64,000 bases of DNA from Capricornis sumatraensis (lineage: Eukaryota; Chordata; Mammalia; Artiodactyla; Bovidae), in NCBI RefSeq assembly GCF_032405125.1, contig NC_091072.1, forward strand, positions 141,072,001 through 141,136,000, given 5' to 3'. The notes beneath the pieces are model-generated. The model ran no database searches, was not told the origin of the DNA, and saw only the letters and a list, made by a program, of their open reading frames with translations. Both the position numbers and the translations under genes were made by a program. This document shows positions 54,627-64,000 of the stretch, one piece after another. How positions within the stretch are numbered: the stretch's first letter is position 1; each line of letters starts with the position of its first letter.

Positions 54627-54841
54627 GTTGTTGCTGCTGTTTAGAAACTAAGTCGTGTCCAGTTCTTTGAAATCCCATGGACTGCAGCCCACCAGACTCT
54701 TCTATCCATGGGATTTTCCAGGCAAGAATACTGGAGTGGGTTGCCATTTCCTTCTCCAGGGATCTTCCCAACACATGAATGGAAACTGTGTGTCCTGCAT
54801 TGGCAGGCAGATTCTTTACCACTGAGTCACCAGAGAAGCCC
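54627..54841 (-). repeat. Bov-tA SINE
   Basis: 'ttgttgctgctgtttagaaa' to 'gagtcaccagagaagccct'. It is the counterpart of 46237-46452. Confidence 0.9.
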
Positions 54842-54937
54842 TTAATAATATTAATTATATTATTACACGATGCTATAATGTTATTAAATTATATACAATG
54901 CATAATAATGTGTTGTACACTATATATTTAAATCAGA

Positions 54938-55134
54938 GTGAAAGTGTGTCCAACTCTTTATGACCCCATGGACTGTAGTTCGCCAGGCTCCTCTGTTCAT
55001 GGGATTTCCCAGACAAGAATACTGGAGTGGGTTGCCATTTCCTCCTCTGGGGAATTCTCCCAACCCAGGGATCAAACCTGCGTCTCCTGCATTGGCAGGC
55101 AGATTCTTTACCAATGAGCCACCTGGGAAGCTCA
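54938..55134 (-). repeat. Bov-tA SINE
   Basis: 'agtgaaagtgtgtccaactc' to 'gagccacctgggaagctc'. Confidence 0.88.
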
Positions 55135-57654
55135 GAGGCAGGCCCACAGTTCTTCCTATCTCAAGTCAATCAATCAAGCAGCCAACCAATCTCCTTGTTT
55201 GGGCCCTTCTCTGTTTCTCCTACCTTCATCCCTTAAGAAGGGGCTTCCAAATCTTAAAATGTCCAGTGGTAAGTGCCCCTCAAAGTGTCTACTAATCATA
55301 GCCAAGCAGCATCCCTGGTTTTCCTTCTTCCCAAAGCCGCTTTCTAAAGTGATACCATTCTTTCCATCTTGCCGGAGGAAAGACAGGTACAGAGAAACAG
55401 CGGTATTCCTGTAGACATTCCAAGCTCTGTTTCTGTGTCCAGTGAAACAATTATCAAGGATTCAGGAATATCATTTTTCCGTAGGCAGCAAGATACTGCT
55501 GGCCAGAAATATTTAATCACAAGACCGTCTTCCAATCTGGCAGAAAGTGAAAGAATGATTGGGGATCACGTGTCACCCTGAGCCAGTTGGCCTTGTTCAT
55601 ATTGAGATTATTTACAAGAACAACAACAAAAAAACCTCTAAAGACAACCTAAGAGTCAGCAGGACCTAAATTTGAGCTTTTTTCAGCAGTTTAATGTGAC
55701 CTCGAGCCATAGCTCCCAGAATCCGATTTCTCATCGATAAAGCTACTTCTCAGAATTTCATCAGGATTAAAATAAATCATGAAGATAAGTGTCTTAACAC
55801 ACAGTTTCGTAAATGTTGGCCACTGTTATTATTTATTTAACTTTAGAGAGAAAACATCTGCTTATCAGACTACTGGGGGCTTTTTCCTGCACGCAGGTTG
55901 AGCAAAATGCAACCGAGGCACTTTAGGGAGGTGTAAAACAAAACCTAACATTTGAACTCGATTTTGATATTTCTTCCCACTGTAAACTGGGAATAATCCT
56001 ATGTGACTATTAAAGTTGAGTTGGTAGAAAAAAGTATGGAAGTTTGCAACAAATGGTCCAGGCTATAGCCTAATATTTATTCAGTTGCTTGCATTTTAGG
56101 TGTATTTTTTCCAAAAGAGGGGAAAGAGTGGTAAGACATAATTCATAAGCAAGAATTTTCAGGTGATACTGGGCACACCAGCCCTTCCACATGCAGGGGG
56201 AGAAAGGCTGAAGGCCACTGCCTTAAGGGACCTTGGCATTTGCAGTTGTGTTATGACTTTTAATTCCCTGTTCACGTCAGATTTAGAAGGAACTTTGGAA
56301 ATGCCAACCCATTTTTAAGGAAACAGAGATTGTGATGTTGTTAGCACATCTGGTTCAGAGGAAAGCTGTGTTATTATATAGCTATATTCTCATGTTTATA
56401 ATCCATGTAAACAATAGTTAAATGTCCTCTAATCTAAGAGGTGTGAAATTACCTACCCAACCTCAAGGCGAAAAGTTTACATGATGAGGCAGCTGCTACT
56501 GTGTGATTACATGAAGCTCAGAGTAAGTTAAGAAAATATAAATTTCCCCCTTTAGAAACTTTTAGCACATAAAATTATCTTTTCTCAGCAAAGTACTCCA
56601 AGATGTATCTTTAAAATACTGTTTACAGTTGCTATCCAGTAGTGGATACATTTTGAATCCTGGTTAGACAATCACATGTAACAAAAGTTCCCTTCCTTGA
56701 AAACGTCTGCAAGAGTTCTGAAAAGGTGGTCTAACTTCACTTTACTGTAACACTGATACTGTTTTCCCATTCCAGTTTTCACTTGTTTCTTTTTAAGACA
56801 CGGAATAGTACCCATCTTCTCAATCTCCCAAGCTTTCAGGCTACTGGACAAGAGCAGAATCCAAATGACTCAATAACTACCTATTTAAATAACAACTATA
56901 TAACTGGAGTTGAGCAGAAGTGTCCTGGGAAAAAAGCAAAACCAATGATCCTATGTAAGATCGAAGTGTATTCCCATCATTCAGAAGCTCTCCCCATAAT
57001 CTGTCCCCACCTGCCAAGCCAACTTTATCTCTTTGTATGCCCCGGAACCCCCGCCTCCCCAAATCTATCTCTCTCATAGCTACCAATCAGAATTGATTCC
57101 TTCCTCAAAACTCCTCAAGGACTTCTATATCAGTTAAGCTTTGCATTTGGCAGCTAGTAACAGAGCCCAGAAATAAGAGTGGCTTAAACAAGATAAAAGC
57201 TTCTTTTCTTTTAAAGGAATTCTGGAGATAAGCGAAGCAGAGCTGGTATGGCATCGCCTAGAGTTCCTGTATCTTTCTGCTCCACAATGCACCTTCTATC
57301 CTCAGGAACAAAGGATGCCTCAAGTTGCATCCATCTTATCCACCTTCTAGGCAGCCAGAAGGCGACAGATAGGCAAAATGTCAAACTTCTTTTCAAACAC
57401 CTTCGGGGCCTAACACAGTCCAGCATACTTCATGAGCCCTCTTTAAATAACTGCCCGATCCACAAATGAATTAATTTGGCAGCGGTACAGAGGTAGGATG
57501 ATTTATCAGTTACAAAACTTCAGTAGATTGTAACAGTATACCCAGGGCACCATATTAGAAACTATAAGGCATAATTGTAACTCTTTAAAATGCTTTAAAA
57601 TCTCTCTATAACTGGTTTACCACAGTACCTAAAATCCCCAGGTAGAGAATTATT
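55135..57654. other. 2.5 kb almost free of young repeats
   Basis: It contains a MIR (about 55650-55845: 'gtgacctcgagccatagctc', 'tcaggattaaaataaatcat', plus) and an old mammalian repeat at about 57130-57470 ('agtggcttaaacaagataaa'). Otherwise unique. Short frames (for example 56783-57079) have no known domain. Possible regulatory DNA. Confidence 0.4.
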
Positions 57655-57745
57655 CTGGGGTTTTCTTTACTTTTGTAATTGAAGTATAGTTCATTTAGTG
57701 TTATGTTAGTTTCAAGTCAACAGCAAAGTGATTCAGATATGTATG
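57655..57745 (-). repeat. L1 3'-tail fragment
   Basis: 'tgtaattgaagtatagttca' to 'aacagcaaagtgattcagat'. Confidence 0.78.
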
Positions 57746-57751
57746 TTTCTG

Positions 57752-58046
57752 TTGATGTTTAGTCACCAAATTGTGTCTCTTTTTCAACCCATGGACTATA
57801 GCCCACCAGGCTCCTGTGTGTGTGTGTCAAAGTGAAAGTGTTAGTTGCTCAGTCATGTCAGACTCTTTGGGACCCCATGGACTGCAGCCCGCCAGGCTCC
57901 TGTGTCCATGGGATTCTCCAGCCAAGAATACTGAAGTAGGCTGCCATTTCTTACTCCAGGGGATCATTTCGACCCACAGATCGAAGCTGGGTCTCCTGCA
58001 TTGTAGGCAGAATCTTTACTATCTGAGCCACCAGGGAAGCTCAATA
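57752..58046 (-). repeat. Bov-tA SINE preceded by a truncated SINE piece
   Basis: A fragment (57752-57815) ending 'ccaccaggctcctgtgtg' is followed by a near-complete Bov-tA from 'gtcaaagtgaaagtgttagt' to 'gagccaccagggaagctc'. Confidence 0.85.
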
Positions 58047-58055
58047 TATGTAGAC

Positions 58056-58078
58056 GAAGAGAGAGAGAGAGAGATTTA
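58056..58078. repeat. (GA)n microsatellite
   Basis: gaagagagagagagagagag, about nine GA units. Confidence 0.88.
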
Positions 58079-58172
58079 TACTGTTAAGAGACTGTAACTC
58101 CAGTAAAATCCACTGTATTATGCTGACGGAGCTGGGAGAGTTCAAAGAAGTATAAGTCACCTTCTAACAGGG

Positions 58173-58400
58173 GCTTCCCAGGTGGCGCTAGTGGTAAAGA
58201 ACCTGCCTGCCAACATAGGCAACATAAGAGACGGGGGTTTGATCCTTGGGTTGGGAAGATCCCCTGGAGGAGGGCATGGCAACCCACTCCAGTATTCATG
58301 CCTGGAGAATCCCATGGACAGAGGAGCCTAGTGGGCTACGGTCCACAGGGTTGTAAAGAGTCAAACATGACTGAATCGACTTAGCACACCTGCACAACTT
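58173..58400 (+). repeat. Bov-tA SINE
   Basis: 'ggggcttcccaggtggcgct' to 'gaatcgacttagcacacc'. Confidence 0.9.
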
Positions 58401-58410
58401 TTAACACATG

Positions 58411-58523
58411 GAAACTTACAGCATACACACAAACACACACACACACGTACTCAACACTATCCACGGAAGCTTATAGCACACACACACACATACATACGTA
58501 CTCAACACTATCCACAGAAGCTC

Positions 58524-58576
<53 letters not shown>

Positions 58577-58592
58577 ACTCAACACTATCCAG
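58411..58592. repeat. Three-unit tandem repeat with embedded (CA)n
   Basis: Each unit is gaagcttacagca-like sequence, a (CA)n run, then cgtactcaacactatcca. The (CA) run is short in units 1 and 2 and about 22 dinucleotides in unit 3 (58529-58574). The unit is about 60 bp. Confidence 0.9.
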
Positions 58593-59162
58593 CAGCCTAG
58601 AAATGCCAAGGCCAGGAGACATTGCAGAGAAGGATAAAAGTCTACAAACACCTTTTGGTAAAGTTGTGACTCAAGTGATTTGTTAGTGCCCTAAAAAGGC
58701 CAGAGCAGTTGAGGAGAAGAGAAAGCCGGCCCCAGAGCTGGTCAGAGAAGTTGCCTGGTGACTGTGCTGAAGGGCCCAGGTTCCTTGAGTGCAGCAGGGG
58801 AGACTGGGGGGCTCCAGAAAACTGGGTGACCCCAGAGACGAGCAGAAAGTACAAGTAAAAACCATCTTTTGCACACTGCAGACCAAGCATAGTGGAGGTG
58901 TTATACAGGAAGGGCCGGGTCCAGGAGCTCTGGGTTTCAGCCCTGCCTCAGCCACCAGCTGACTGGGTAAACTTGTGCCACTGACAACCTCTCTGGACCT
59001 CGGTTTTCTCAGAGAAGTATGGGCTAGACAAGCTAAGCATTAATGAGCATTAAAATGATCATTACTTGATACTAACATTAGCATATTATATGGTAATAAT
59101 ATAACTTGATACTGACACTTGTGCTTCAGTCAATTCAGAAGAGGTTATTTAAGTATGAGAAT
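58593..59162. other. Unique DNA with a MIR
   Basis: 58910-59030 ('gctctgggtttcagccctgc', 'gggtaaacttgtgccactga', 'ctctctggacctcggttttc') is a MIR in plus orientation. No gene seen. Confidence 0.5.
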
Positions 59163-59330
59163 GGGGACTTCCCTGGTGATCCAGTGGCTAAGACTGTGCA
59201 TCTAAGGCAGCAGGCCTGGGGAAAAAGATTCTGCATGCTGCAACTAAAGATTCCACATGCTGCAATGAAGACCGAAGATTCTACGTGCCACAGCTAAGAC
59301 CTGGGGCAGCCAAATAAATATTTTTTTTAA
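59163..59330 (+). repeat. CHR-type SINE
   Basis: 'ggggacttccctggtgatcc' to 'acctggggcagccaaataaa'. Confidence 0.85.
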
Positions 59331-60991
59331 AGAAAGAAAGTACAAGAGTGAATAAAAGAGTGAGAGTAGGTTAGACCTGGGAAAACAGGAGATGGGGCCA
59401 CTGTGCGGAAGAAATGCGGCACACCAGAGGAACCTCTTCTGCTCTGCTCCGAACAGCTGGAGACGTTGTTCTAGAGGTGAGCTTAGAACTTACTCTAGTG
59501 AGCACAGGAAGGCCTTTTCTCATGTGCAAGGCTTGTAGCATTGTAGCATTATAGAAGGATGTAGAATAATAATGTAGAATAATAGCATTGTAGAATAATG
59601 CTTGTAGCCTTATTCCAGAGTAAAAATATAATCCTAAAATAGTAAACACACACACAGCGATTATTTTTACGTGGGCCTTGTTCTAAGTCCTTCGCATTAT
59701 TTTTTTTCACAGAAAGGTGTTAAAAATCATTGATAGAGAGGAAAAGCAAGAAACAGAATTAAGGTACATCACCGGTTTGGCTCAGGGCCTGGCACTCAGC
59801 AGGTACAAATCATGGTTTTACACTGTTGACAGACAAAAGGTCTTATGGAGACAGTCCCCTTCTCCTACCACATAATTCCACTCTACTTTCTGCAGTGTCC
59901 TTGGTCTCCATTTACATACAACTCACGTTCCCACGGTTGCACGTTTCCATCGGAAGATGTTAATGGGATTCACAGCTCTTCTCATGTATATAACCCCAAC
60001 CCTGGGCCCCAGGCCTCTAGAGCCAGGGAAGGATGAGCTAGAGATAAGAGTTTTGTTCCCTCCTTCTCACTTTCCATCAGCAGTTCTCTCTTTTGAGTGA
60101 AGATGTGTTTTATTTCACTGGCAGAGAGGAGGAAGAGAGGTAAAAAGCAGAAGAGAGGAAGGAAACAGAAGACAAGCTGTGGGAGGTATTTCAGGTCTGG
60201 GTTTTGGCTGCAGCTAACACTTAGGGCTATTATTTTTCAGAAATATGGAAGCCTAACACCAAAGACTGAAGCAGAAACGACTGTGATTGGGGCTGTTACT
60301 TAGACTAGTTCCAAAAGAACCCAAGTTGGGAGCTGAGATCATGAATAAACTGTGAGGAATCCATTTGCTAATACCTGTGAAAGCTTAATGGCCACAGACC
60401 AATGCTACGTTATTAGACCAGTTTAACCAGCAGAGGTCTCTGTTTTACTGATCTTCAATTGAAGGCAGGGCAGGGGAAACAATCCCGGGAGTTGTCCATT
60501 TTTATTATCCCTCTTTTGAAGTCTCTTTTCAAAAACAAATATGTAAATAAGGAATCACTTGGCCAAAGTATTTGTGAACACTGGATCTGGGTGCTCAGTC
60601 CCGATGAGCAACAAGATAAATAAATAAAATGCTGGCATATGGAATCATTGAAGAAATGATTCCATATTCATCCCTAGCTGTTCACTAGCTTAGAAGCTTC
60701 ACACCAACTGTACCAGCAGAGGGTAAAGCATGGATTGGCCCATAAAACAACACGCACAACTCATCGTGACAATGAAGAGAATGCAAGCTGAACCCCCAGA
60801 AGGTGGAGTGGAAGGGGGTCAGTCAGTTGATCACCCAACACCAGACCATAGCACTTGCTTGGGTCCTTTTCAAAACCAGAAACAAATCGGTTGTGACCAG
60901 CATGTGCTCTGATGGTATGAGGACTTCACATCTCTTTTACTTACTGACATCAAAGCTTTAAAACCTTGTTTACATTGTGTGTGTTGAGCAG
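59331..60991. other. Unique DNA, no gene recognised
   Basis: Contains an imperfect tandem of 'tgtagaataat' and 'gcattgtag' motifs at 59525-59608. Frames such as 60097-60303 (K/R-rich) and 60730-60912 have no known family. No young repeats. Confidence 0.35.
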
Positions 60992-61205
60992 TGGGCTTCC
61001 CCAGTGGCTCAGTGGTAAAGAATCTGCCTGCAGTACAGGAGACCTGGGTTCAATCCCTGGGTCCGGAAGATCCCCTGGAAGAGCATGGCAACCTCCTCCA
61101 GTATTCCTGCCTGGAGAATTCCATGAATAGAGGAGTCTGGTGAGTTACGGTCTGCAGGGTCGCAAAGTCAGACATGACTGAAGTGACTTAGCAAGCATGC
61201 TGAAC
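60992..61205 (+). repeat. Bov-tA SINE
   Basis: 'gtgggcttccccagtggctc' to 'aagtgacttagcaagcatgc'. Confidence 0.88.
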
Positions 61206-62052
61206 ACCCTCTCAAATAAATACAAAGGTGTGAGCCTGCAATTTTTTCCCCCCACACCTACTGGAACAATCCCAGTATGAGACTAAGGGTTTTGACTAGA
61301 ATGAGACAAAAGGAGGAAGTGAGAGAGTTTCACTGAAGCTTAAATGAAGTCTCTCTCTTCTGTTATCCAATGGTTCTCCATCACTCTTGATGTAAAGTCC
61401 AAAATTAAAAGGCCATCACCATGTGGACTTGCCTATCACTCCAGTCCAAGCCCTTAGCCCTGCCGTCCCATTGGCTACATACCTGCCACAAACACCTTCT
61501 TTCACATCATCAAAAGCCTTCCTGGATTTGGGGCCTTGGGCAGGGCTCTGCCTGGACCACTCTTCTTTCAGCTGGCCCCCACCACTAGGTGAGACCCTGT
61601 GTTCCAAACAGCATCCTACAGGGCAGCCACTAAACACAGGGGGCTGCAGAAGCACACACAGGGATGGATTTCTAAAGGCTTGTTTCTTTTTGGCGAATAC
61701 AAGGCGGCCTGGGGAAAGCGTATGGACTTCTGCTTCCAGTCTGATCCCTCAACTGGACTCTGTGCAGAGCTCAGACTGTCGGAGCACAGAGCAGAAGCTC
61801 TGAAGTCCCTTCATAGCACTTCTTGTTCAGAACACTCACAGGTAACTGTGGTTGCGATTCCTTATCCTAACTTCCTCTAGCTTCATGAAGGCGAGGCTCC
61901 TATCTGTCATGTTGAAGACACAAAGCTTGGCCCTTAGAAGAGGCTCCATGATATTCAGCCAGCAGTGAAGCAGTGTTTGGAACCACCAAGCAACCATTAC
62001 ATTGGATCTTCACATGCCTTTTTCTGCTAAAATAATAAGTGTTCAGTGTTCA
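61206..62052. other. Unique or old-repeat DNA, no gene recognised
   Basis: 61340-61560 ('ttgatgtaaagtccaaaatt', 'ccttcttt', 'ggcagggctctgcctggacc') resembles an old LINE-type mammalian repeat. The 126-codon frame at 61423-61803 is probably chance. Confidence 0.3.
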
Positions 62053-62168
62053 GGGGACTTCCAGCACAGGGGAAGCAGGTTCCATCTTGGGTAGAGGAAC
62101 TAAGATCCTGCATGCTGTACCACAACAAAGACCAGATGCAGCCAAATAAATTAACTAATTAAAAAAAT
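62053..62168 (+). repeat. CHR-type SINE, internally deleted
   Basis: 'caggggacttccagcacagg' to 'agatgcagccaaataaatta'. Confidence 0.7.
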
Positions 62169-62403
62169 ACTCTCTTTTGCTATATTTAAAATGGATAACC
62201 AACAAGGACCTACTGTAGAGCACATGGAACTCTGCTCGATGTTATGTGGCAGCCTGGATGGGAGGGGAGTTTGGAGGAGAATGGATACATGTGTATAGGT
62301 GGCTGAGTCCCTTCACTATTCTCCTAAAACTATCACAACATTGTTTGTTAATCAGCTATACCCCCATACAAAATAAAAAGGTTAAACAAATAAATAAATA
62401 AAT
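62169..62403 (+). repeat. L1 3' tail
   Basis: 'aacaaggacctactgtagag' to 'acccccatacaaaataaaa' and a (taaa)n end. Confidence 0.85.
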
Positions 62404-63369
62404 GTTCCGTGTTCAGCCTGCACTCTTGAACTACCATTTTCCTTCAACTCCAGTGAATATATGGTTTGTGGCCAAAAAATCAAGACTGTAGCTTCCTGGA
62501 AAATAACCTGATCCACAGGGATGGAAAGCGTGATCTGGACTAGGAAACAGGAATCTCTGAATTGTAAGCCAGAAGGAACCTATAAATCATCATGTTTAAC
62601 TTTTCCACTTTACAGGAAGTCATGGATTCAACTGTCTTCATCTGTCTAATGAAGACTGAACTCGGTGATCTCCCATCCCGGGTATTGTGAGATTTCTAAG
62701 TTCTGCCCCAGGTCAGTCCCATGGAGAGTGACAGCTCAAGACTGGTCTACTCACTTGAAATTTAAAACGATCTCCCCAGCACTAGGTGCTAAGTAACTCA
62801 ACTACGGCAGGGAGTTGATCTGTTGAATTTCAGACAGAATCCATAACTGCCAAAGTTCAAGGAATGTGAGGTTTGGGATAATATTACCAGTGGGATCCCA
62901 TGTGGCAAAAAGATGGAATAGGCTCAATTTTCCATGGCTTGTTAAGTTACCCCTGAGTTAATAGGAATGATATTTATACCTCGCTGATGTGCCCTGGAAG
63001 CAAAACCATATACCCAAACTCACGCACTTCTCATAACTCATTCACGGATTTAACAATATCTGAAACTAAATAGAAAAATGGAGAAGACACGAATTCTAGA
63101 AATGCCTTGTTCCCTGCTAATGTCTGAAAAGAGACTGCATGAGACAAAGAGAAACTTTTTTTTTTTTACAAATTTACTCCACATTCAAGAATTATAAGGA
63201 TAGTTATTTTTCAAATTGGCAATCTCTTCATGTTTTTGCTCTTGTTAAAATCCATTCTAAAAAATACAACCAATAATGAAATGTCCACAGCAAAATCGCT
63301 TCATAATTCTCATTCTCAAAAACTGAAGAGGTAATCTTCCATAGACATGAGTCTATCACGTGTGCGTGT
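62404..63369. other. Unique DNA, no gene seen
   Basis: 62550-62640 ('agccagaaggaacctataaa', 'ccactttacagga') is like an old mammalian SINE-type repeat. T-run at 63157-63168. No gene. Confidence 0.3.
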
Positions 63370-63572
63370 CTGTGCGTCAGTGGCTCAGTCGTGTCAGACT
63401 CTTTGCAACCCCTTGGACTGTAGCCCCCCAGGCTCCTCTGTCCATGGGGATTCTCCAGGCAAGAATACTTGAGTGGGCTGCCATTCCCTTCTCCGGGGGA
63501 TCTTCCCAACCCAGGGATCAAACCCTGGTCTCCTGCATTACAGGCAGATTCTTTACTATCTGAGCTACCAGG
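63370..63572 (-). repeat. Bov-tA SINE
   Basis: 'tgcgtcagtggctcagtcgt' to 'ctatctgagctaccaggta'. Confidence 0.88.
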
Positions 63573-63862
63573 TATTTAAAAAATATTTTTTACAAAAATG
63601 GGATCATACTATAAATATTTTTCTGTGCCAGGTTTAATATTATAAACTTTCCCTATTCATACAAACAAAGCTACCTGGGGTGTTTTAGTAGCTGTGATCT
63701 GTGTCTTTTTTGTATATTCTATAGTTGGTTCAATCAAATCATCTTGCAATCCTATATCAAAGGGGAGGTTGTTTGGTTGTTTACTTTTTTGGTTTCCTTT
63801 TGAAGCTTAATATAGAACTTAACAACAATCATTCTGGTAAATATATATTTAGTCACACAAGG

Positions 63863-64000
63863 CATGTGTGCTAAGTCGCTTCAGTCATGTCCCACTCTTT
63901 GTGACTCTATGGACTGTAGCCCACCAGGCTCCTCTGTCCATGGGATTCTCCAGGCAAGAACACTGGAGTGGGTTGCCATGCCCTCCTCCACGGGATCTTC
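63863..64000 (-). repeat. Bov-tA SINE, cut by window end
   Basis: 'gtgtgctaagtcgcttcagt' to 'ccctcctccacgggatcttc'. Confidence 0.88.

Noticed and set aside
54275..54670. Cys- and Gln-rich frames with poly-C or poly-Q runs (also near 4581-5001, 27268-27546 and 46086-46392)
   Set aside because: They arise from the (CAG)n ends of Bov-A2 and the (TTG)n of Bov-tA, not from genes.
58416..58622. Periodic repeat resembling an array (CRISPR-like spacing, or a repetitive Cys/Val protein)
   Set aside because: It is a three-unit minisatellite with CA runs in a mammalian genome.
61423..61803. A 126-codon plus-strand frame
   Set aside because: Composition is Ser/Pro/Leu-rich with no family resemblance, and part of it overlaps an old LINE-like repeat.
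20151..64000. Exons of the CDKN1B neighbour or the far-upstream APOLD1 long-isoform exon, or a miR-613-like hairpin
   Set aside because: I looked for the recognisable sequences expected from human synteny and found none. They probably lie outside the window or are absent.

Overview
This is a ruminant, almost certainly bovid, nuclear genome window. It is packed with repeats found only in ruminants: Bov-tA and Bov-A2 SINEs, BovB (RTE-type) LINE 3' ends, and ruminant-type L1 tails. Cetartiodactyl CHR-type tRNA SINEs and old mammalian repeats (MIR, MER5A, a Tigger/MER2-type element) are also present. Species cannot be decided from sequence alone. Repeat family names come from recognised consensus features read by eye, so edges are approximate unless a target-site duplication (TSD) is quoted.

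The one clear resident gene is APOLD1 (apolipoprotein L domain containing 1, an endothelial immediate-early gene) on the minus strand. Its last exon holds essentially the whole coding region (17355-18098), followed by a long AU-rich 3' UTR down to a poly(A) signal at 14245-14250. About 2 kb upstream (20062 to about 20097) is a very short first exon with its own CCAAT box, TATA box and perfect splice donor. Splicing it to the main exon adds Met-Asp in frame, giving 248 residues. Upstream of it (20.1-20.9 kb) lies a SINE-free stretch with CArG-like, CRE-type, E-box, KLF-type and ETS-type motifs.

The second protein-coding sequence is a full-length, intronless TMEM50B retrocopy on the minus strand (42559-43592). 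It carries an uninterrupted 158-codon frame, a GC-rich 5' UTR, a 3' UTR with ATTAAA and a short poly(A) tail, and is bounded by a perfect 15-bp TSD inside a BovB tail. It is either a processed pseudogene or a candidate retrogene.

Layout: 1-14 kb is repeats and intergenic DNA downstream of APOLD1. 14.2-18.1 kb is the APOLD1 last exon. 18.1-20.06 kb is its intron, with a SINE cluster. 20.06-21.5 kb is its promoter region. 21.5-64 kb is upstream flank or intron of a longer transcript, mostly nested L1, BovB and SINE insertions. Within this, 31-32.6 kb is an intensely nested SINE/L1 cluster, 42.5-43.6 kb is the retrocopy, and 45.9-46.5 and 54.0-54.8 kb are two copies of one duplicated segment. 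The stretches 55.1-57.6, 59.3-61.0 and 61.2-62.05 kb are unusually free of young repeats. No rRNA gene, true tRNA gene, CRISPR array or bacterial feature was seen. No CDKN1B, DDX47 or other neighbouring exon was recognised.
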